Of a stretch of DNA of 7,484 bases, positions 6,495 to 7,484 are shown piece after piece (the first letter of the stretch is position 1; each line of letters begins with the position of its first letter). Origin of the DNA: Sphingomonas bacterium (lineage in GTDB: Bacteria > Pseudomonadota > Alphaproteobacteria > Sphingomonadales > Sphingomonadaceae); assembly GCA_026785645.1 (NCBI GenBank), contig JAJAZM010000026.1, positions 1 to 7,484 of the forward strand. Direction: 5' to 3'. The position numbers and the translations under genes were made by a program. The notes below the pieces were generated by a model, which was given only the letters and a program-made list of their open reading frames with translations, was not told where the DNA came from and ran no database searches.

Positions 6495-7484
6495 ATGGAG
6501 CAACTAGCCACCCTAGAGGCCAGCCCGGAGTCAGGCGTTGCGTCGCCGACCTTCGTGCCCGTCGGCATCAATAAGGCGCGCGTGTTCGGGCTCGATGCCG
6601 TCACTCGTGCGCGTCGGCTGGCGGTCCAGGCCAGGCTCGATTGTGCCGATACTGCGCCGCGGGGAACGGCGATGCTGCTGTCCGATCTCGACTTTGCGTG
6701 GGACACGGCCTGGCTCGCGGCGATCGCCAAACGGCCGGGTAGCGTGCTGATGCTTGGGAACCGAGCGGTGCTGGCGCATGTCCCGGCCGACCTCGACGCG
6801 AGGCCTATAATGGCGGCGATGGAGCAAGGTGCGGCGTGGACCGGGACCGGGTTCGAGCGGCTCGACGCCGAAACCGCCGAACTCAGCAATCACGAGCTGC
6901 GCAAGCGCGAGCGGCCGTTCGTGCTGCGGCTCGACGCCGACGACCCCGATCCGGTCGAGCGCGCGGCCTATGACGCCAGTTACAAGGGTGTGACCGATTT
7001 CCTGACGTTGTATTTATGGCGGCGTCTGGCGTTTCACCTGACGCGGATGGCGGCACGGGTTGGCATGACGCCCAACCAGATCACTCTTATTGGCGCGATC
7101 CTGTGCATCGCCACCATCTGGCTGTTCGCGCGCGGCGATTATTGGCTCGGCATGGCGACCGGCTTCGGCTTCATGGTGCTCGACACAGTCGACGGCAAGC
7201 TGGCGCGCTGCACCGGGCAATCGTCGTGGTGGGGCAATATCTTCGACCATGGCATCGACCTCATCCACCCGCCCTTCTGGTGGTGGGCCTGGGCCGAAGG
7301 GCTCAATTACCACGACGACCCGTTCGAGCGGGTTTATGAAGTGTTGATCGTGCTTGCAATCGTTGGCGGCTATGGCGTCCAGCGCTTCGTCGAAGGCATT
7401 TTCATGCGCAAGTTCGGGATGCACATCCACGTCTGGCAGCAGCTCGACAGCCGCTTTCGCCTGGTCACCGCGCGGCGCAACCCC
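6495..7484 (+). CDS. CDP-alcohol phosphatidyltransferase with long atypical N-terminal region (C-terminus outside window)
   Basis: An ATG at 6495 opens 330 codons with no stop before the right edge. The catalytic signature of CDP-alcohol phosphatidyltransferases is complete, D(x)2DG(x)2AR(x)8G(x)3D(x)3D: D230, D233, G234, A237, R238, G247, D251, D255. These integral membrane enzymes swap CMP of a CDP-linked donor for an alcohol and make phospholipid headgroups or phosphodiesters. The domain starts near SYKGVTDFLT (162-171) and MTPNQIT (191-197), wording typical of inositol-phosphate/DIPP-synthase-like members. Residues 1-160 are soluble; a stretch such as AMLLSDLDFAWD (59-70) and VLAHVPADL (92-100) faintly recalls a nucleotidyltransferase core, but no glycine-rich LAAGxGxR motif is present. 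Membrane segments visible: about 197-212, 217-230 and 282-296. The donor and acceptor are unknown. The gene diverges from the lipid-transport operon. GCGGG before the ATG is only a weak ribosome binding site. Confidence 0.9.
   Translation, partial: MEQLATLEASPESGVASPTFVPVGINKARVFGLDAVTRARRLAVQARLDCADTAPRGTAMLLSDLDFAWDTAWLAAIAKRPGSVLMLGNRAVLAHVPADLDARPIMAAMEQGAAWTGTGFERLDAETAELSNHELRKRERPFVLRLDADDPDPVERAAYDASYKGVTDFLTLYLWRRLAFHLTRMAARVGMTPNQITLIGAILCIATIWLFARGDYWLGMATGFGFMVLDTVDGKLARCTGQSSWWGNIFDHGIDLIHPPFWWWAWAEGLNYHDDPFERVYEVLIVLAIVGGYGVQRFVEGIFMRKFGMHIHVWQQLDSRFRLVTARRNP

Noticed and set aside
6479..6893. Minus-strand frames of 120-136 codons that could place a small gene ahead of the lipid operon
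   Set aside because: They are antisense to the N-terminal part of the transferase gene. The plus frame is open without a stop to the window end and joins smoothly to the catalytic domain.
7014..7430. Minus-strand 138-codon frame near the right edge
   Set aside because: It is opposite the CDP-alcohol phosphatidyltransferase, whose complete catalytic signature fixes the coding strand as plus.

Overview
The window is GC-rich, gene-dense chromosomal DNA from an alphaproteobacterium, most likely a member of the Sphingomonadales. That placement is inferred from three things: codon use, a fused STAS-MlaE permease heading a four-gene lipid-transport operon, and a dispersed palindromic repeat (motif TTGCGAGCGTAGCGAAGCAA) of a type I associate with sphingomonad genomes. 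No rRNA, tRNA, CRISPR array, insertion sequence or phage gene is visible.

Layout. Positions 1-117 (minus) hold the first 39 codons of a gene that leaves the window on the left; it may be an M48-type membrane peptidase. Diverging from it, 246-2846 (plus) is a complete aminopeptidase N (pepN) with every catalytic residue I could check. The 96 bp between pepN and the next, convergent gene are almost filled by an imperfect palindromic repeat (2853-2933). Positions 6388 down to 2943 (minus) form one tight operon, in transcription order: STAS-MlaE permease, MlaF ATPase, MlaD/MCE protein, and an outer-membrane-type auxiliary lipoprotein of the PqiC/DUF330 kind. Two of its three junctions overlap (ATGA, TAATG) and the third gap is 19 bp. 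From 6495 to the right edge (plus, diverging from the operon) runs a CDP-alcohol phosphatidyltransferase with a long, unusual N-terminal region; it is cut by the window end.

How the genes fit together. The operon would encode an inner-membrane lipid ABC transporter. MlaE and MlaF form the membrane core, the STAS domain fused to MlaE probably replaces separate MlaB, MlaD forms the periplasmic ring and helical extension, and the lipoprotein probably links to the outer membrane. No MlaC or MlaA gene lies within it. The divergent neighbour is a phospholipid-headgroup transferase, so the right half of the window concerns envelope lipids. pepN is a cytoplasmic peptide-degrading housekeeping gene with no evident link to the rest.

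I see no convincing undescribed system. The points most worth a second look are the N-terminal region of the CDP-alcohol transferase, the calcium-loop-like motif in the MlaD tail, the hybrid composition of the Mla operon, and the repeat between the convergent genes.
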